Source: Bacteroidota bacterium
GTDB taxonomy: Bacteria; Bacteroidota; Bacteroidia; Cytophagales; Cyclobacteriaceae
DNA length: 64,000 nucleotides
Reading direction: 5' to 3'
Assembly: GCA_018266055.1 (NCBI GenBank)
Contig: JAFDYT010000010.1
Span: forward strand, 20,277-84,276
The notes beneath the pieces are model-generated. The model worked only from the letters and a program-made list of their open reading frames with translations. It had not been told where the DNA came from and made no database searches. Below are positions 61,901 through 64,000 of this stretch, piece after piece; the first letter of the stretch is position 1, and every line of letters begins with the position of its first letter. The position numbers and the translations under genes are program-made.

Positions 61901-64000
61901 TACTGTCGTATTAATCTCGTTCGGGTTCTTGAAATTGTAGGTCGCATTAGGTGAATTGACGTTACTAAATGTTCCTGCACCCCCACTCCACACGGTAGTT
62001 GATGTTGAACCTCCAATGCTACCACCCAAGGCGATTCCCGGGATGTTTTCACAAAGTGCTAAACTAGCTGGTGCGAATACCCTTGCCGCTCGGTTGATCG
62101 TAACGTTAATCGTAGCAGATACCGGCACGCAAGGTCCGCTTCCATCAGAATCATTGGTTGTAAGCTGGAAGGTCACCACATTGGCCACGTCTGAAGGGGC
62201 AACACTATAAGTGGATGTTACTGTATTCCCTGATACGTTAGTCGCCGACAATGTTCCGCTTCCTGTTACTATGCTCCACAACCCTGTAGTTGCACTTCCA
62301 CCTATTGTTCCTGTCAATGCAATGCTCGCTGGCTCGCACACAGTGTAATCCGCTGGAAGTGTTACCGTCGGAGCTCTGTTTATCGCCACATTAAGGATGC
62401 CCGATACCGCTACGCAAGGACCAGCACCGTCAGGGTCGTTTGTGATCAACCGGAACACAGCGGTGGTCGCGATATCACTTCCTGCTACTGTATATGTTGC
62501 GGTAACATTGGTACCAGAAACTGTGCTTGCCGAAATAGACCCGTTACCTGAAACAATTTGCCAGGTGCCCGAAGTGGCGGCACCTCCAATTGTTCCGGAT
62601 AGTGCAATCGTTGAAGGTTGGCAAACCGCATAGTCTGTCCCAGCATTTACTAGCGAAACAGGATTAACCGTTACCGTAATATCCTTAGTAGGTCCTGTGC
62701 ATCCGTTGGCCAATGGAGTAATTCGATAAATTACAGTTCCTACGGTGTAGTCGGTGAGTGTTAATGCCTGACTTATCGTCGATCCGTTTCCGGCCGTTGC
62801 TCCGGAAACATTTGCAGTGGGTATTACAATCCAACTGTATGTGGTTCCTGCTACATTTTGAGGACTTGCATTGATGGCGATAACTGCAGTTTGACCGGCA
62901 CAAATTGTCACATTCGATCCGTTAGCCGAAGGAACAGGCTCTACAGTTACTACATAATCTTTTGCAGCTCCATTGCAACCACCTTTAGCAGGAATGATGT
63001 GATACGTTACTGTTCCTGCCACATTGCCCGTATTTACAGGCGAATCAGTAATTGCTCCTGAACCTGAAGCAGTAGTTCCGCTTATGGGACCTGAGATTGT
63101 ACTGGTCCATGTAAATGTGGTTCCTGCAATTGTTGTAGTGGGTGTGAAACTTAAAGCCTGGCTGCTGCAGATTGTAGTCTGCAACTGAACCGGTGTATTG
63201 GTAATTACCGGCACAGGGTTTACCGTCGCAGTCACTGTAATAGCTGTCCCTGAACAACCATTGGCAACCGGAGTAATTGCGTACGTCACGGTACCTGAAT
63301 TCACTCCGTCTGTACTCGTCAGCGCTTGGCTTATAATCGATCCACTTCCGGCTGCTGCTCCGGTTACGTTGCTGCTGCTCTGAATCGTCCAGTTGAATGA
63401 GGTTCCACTTACGCCGTTTGGATTAGAAATAACGATATTGGTTGTCTGTCCACTACATATCGTTTGATTTGAAGCCGATACATTGGGCTTAGGTTCTACT
63501 GTAACCAAATAATTCACCGCCGTTCCAATACACGAATTAAACTGTGGCGTAATTACATATGTGATCAGCCCTGGTGCATTGCCTGTATTGACCGGTGTGT
63601 CTGTTATCGTATTCGATCCAGAGGCTGTCACTCCTGTGAGGGAACCCGTAAAGGTTGAAGTCCAGGTATAAGTTGTCGTCACTCCGGTGTTCGAGGTTGG
63701 AAGGAAATTCAGTGCGACTCCACTGCATATGGTAGTCTGCAATTGAGAAGGAGTATTGGTTATCACGGGGTTCGGATGGATCGTAATGGTAAACGTTTTC
63801 TTATTAGCCCCCGCACTGCTACATCCGTTGCTCGTGCCCGTCACTACGATGGTGCCTACGATGTCTGATCCTGTCGTGTTGTTCGGGGCCGTGTAGATGA
63901 TGTCTCCTGTACCGCTTGTCGCGATGCCTATGCTTGCGTTGCTGTTCGTCCAGCTCTGCACGCTGCCCGCTACGTTGCTCGTCAGCGGTACATTGATACT
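58940..64000 (-). CDS. Giant T9SS type A secreted repeat protein, C-terminal part (runs off the window)
   Basis: The frame is open to position 64000, so the true start and signal peptide lie outside; 1686 codons are visible. The visible part begins with PKD-like beta-sandwich repeats with paired cysteines (TICSG and CxG), then three GTIGG-containing repeats with VCEPASIALTG and DGSGPCV. Two classic PKD domains follow (WDFGDGKP, WDFGDGTV), then an ESFE...GGW domain of the MAM/jelly-roll kind and an Omp28-like segment beginning VLVEHFTN. The last 80 residues are the type A sorting domain (IYPNPANGKF to [11 protein letters not shown]). This differs from the type B domains of the other two giants. 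It should be secreted by the type IX system and attached to the surface. Its stop overlaps the sensor kinase gene. Confidence 0.88.
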   Translation of the reverse strand, partial: SINVPLTSNVAGSVQSWTNSNASIGIATSGTGDIIYTAPNNTTGSDIVGTIVVTGTSNGCSSAGANKKTFTITIHPNPVITNTPSQLQTTICSGVALNFLPTSNTGVTTTYTWTSTFTGSLTGVTASGSNTITDTPVNTGNAPGLITYVITPQFNSCIGTAVNYLVTVEPKPNVSASNQTICSGQTTNIVISNPNGVSGTSFNWTIQSSSNVTGAAAGSGSIISQALTSTDGVNSGTVTYAITPVANGCSGTAITVTATVNPVPVITNTPVQLQTTICSSQALSFTPTTTIAGTTFTWTSTISGPISGTTASGSGAITDSPVNTGNVAGTVTYHIIPAKGGCNGAAKDYVVTVEPVPSANGSNVTICAGQTAVIAINASPQNVAGTTYSWIVIPTANVSGATAGNGSTISQALTLTDYTVGTVIYRITPLANGCTGPTKDITVTVNPVSLVNAGTDYAVCQPSTIALSGTIGGAATSGTWQIVSGNGSISASTVSGTNVTATYTVAGSDIATTAVFRLITNDPDGAGPCVAVSGILNVAINRAPTVTLPADYTVCEPASIALTGTIGGSATTGLWSIVTGSGTLSATNVSGNTVTSTYSVAPSDVANVVTFQLTTNDSDGSGPCVPVSATINVTINRAARVFAPASLALCENIPGIALGGSIGGSTSTTVWSGGAGTFSNVNSPNATYNFKNPNEINTTVVLTLTALDPDGGGPCTAVSTQTNLKINPLPIVTFSGFPVGSPPQLAENNAPITLTGNQVGGLFSITPITSNIGSTVASPVDKATFDPSAVTLGSNFITYTYTDGNSCTNSNVQQVIVNPVTSIDFVVSGKSTLATGEIPLCGEEGLLKLIGNPIASTGGVPETGFFAAGPAGPDSTLLASHIQKIGAEYYLQTNGLPSKSYLMVYVYKNSFNAISKRFHTILVYPSPRAAFTSSNNCVVSAIIFKDNSTIDPSTLPATSIVNYIWDFGDGKPKQYFTNPFVSTPYTYASPNSYNVLLQVTTDQGCTNTSAPYTLKVGNPPTPLFSWSSICTNDSTKFVDKSKPGIVSTITNYQWDFGDGTVITGAPGTKVVDAKTGGNYENPNHKYATNGTYLVKIKVTNNNGCFDTSPSKKVFILPYNTITPKPNSAYTESFEASNGGWIPEAFQATNSTLIDTIASDTSWVWGIPNGAAGVIKPTPQTNISWWTGKNANSYYYYENSVINGPCFNLSKLNRPMVSLDYIVDTDANNDGAVLQYSVDGGLSWQLVGPLAGLPVTQRDQGINWYKPGAIVTSNPGEQPSFGPYGWTGPGQSGVWYTGKFNLDMIPLLNPTNSLDTLRKQVRVRIGFANRGKPNKPYDGFAFDNFFVGDKTKNVLVEHFTNATLTASVNADTYFNNLFAGQLSLRNGNTDFNDIQYHIRFPQADVFNQGNNDDAAARALYYNVQQAPYSVMDGIQSGNFSSGNYNNIDLVELDRRALRKPLLTITKVDTTNTSSANKINVSVTVRADTAITFPLYAQAVLVESPVVISAPSPNPGTYQNVVRKLLFGGEGVTKNQAMVVNDTQVFTKGDITIDSKILDPTKLSVMVFIQNFSTKEILQSYRMPISPKKGALITGIEPQAGVLEDVKIYPNPANGKFNFALPGELPSGSIWKIADQRGINVMEGDFTDAFNGVKAVDISSLINGVYFVVIGAPGKMPVYKKLVVLNSN

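Overview
The window looks like chromosomal DNA of a gliding or T9SS-bearing member of the Bacteroidota, most likely order Cytophagales. Signs seen in the sequence are three very large secreted proteins with Bacteroidota-type C-terminal sorting domains (two type B, one type A), two PorP/SprF-family outer-membrane partners, the order pyrG-yidC / parA-parB-DUF5683-dapB-lepB, Bacteroidota-type promoters (TTTG, about 19 bases, then TAnnTTTG) and almost no Shine-Dalgarno sequences. The genus assignment is not attempted. No rRNA, tRNA, insertion sequence, phage or CRISPR array was seen. No stretch longer than about 205 bases lacks a gene.

Layout. 1-3485 (minus): end-truncated patatin lipase, MBL-fold hydrolase, a 7TM-DISM receptor without an output domain, and accA. 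3546-24105 (minus): two tandem cassettes, each a secreted type B adhesin-like protein followed by a PorP/SprF gene. The upstream cassette carries a 4871-residue protein with a 13-unit array of about 104 residues per unit. 24285-32138 (plus): pyrG, yidC, parA, parB, DUF5683, dapB, lepB. 32145-41810 (mixed): ung, apaG, a SAM methyltransferase, a coiled-coil membrane protein, a conserved protein of unknown role, a TerB protein, a Gfo/Idh/MocA oxidoreductase, PPK2, a SnoaL/NTF2-like exported protein, a CoA-binding protein and an FAD protein. 41904-45712 (plus): tyrS, then PAP2_C (sphingomyelin synthase-like), phytanoyl-CoA dioxygenase-like and SDR genes that may act together on lipids. 45709-53307 (minus): a five-gene envelope cluster (TPR, beta-barrel, SPOR, TonB-like, Omp85-like barrel). 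53513-55571 (minus): holA, rhomboid protease and a TerB-like gene joined by one-base overlaps. 55669-58943 (plus): an NtrC-type response regulator and a hybrid PAS-kinase-REC-Hpt sensor. 58940-64000 (minus): the C-terminal part of a third giant secreted protein with a type A sorting domain.

How the parts work together. The recurring theme is the cell surface: T9SS cargo with outer-membrane partners, envelope-spanning SPOR/TonB/TPR/barrel proteins, YidC and signal peptidase for membrane and export traffic, and lipid enzymes. The rest is housekeeping (CTP, fatty acid, lysine and cell-wall precursor synthesis, chromosome partition, replication, repair, translation).

The most interesting signals are: the duplicated giant-cargo/PorP cassettes with homologous heads; the 13-unit repeat array with a cysteine pair in every unit; two direct parS-type half-sites over the predicted parA promoter; a perfect FNR-type box between the giant adhesin gene and pyrG; the five-gene envelope cluster; and the fact that all five convergent gene junctions are 6 bases apart or closer. 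All assignments come from reading the sequence and family knowledge; no searches were run.
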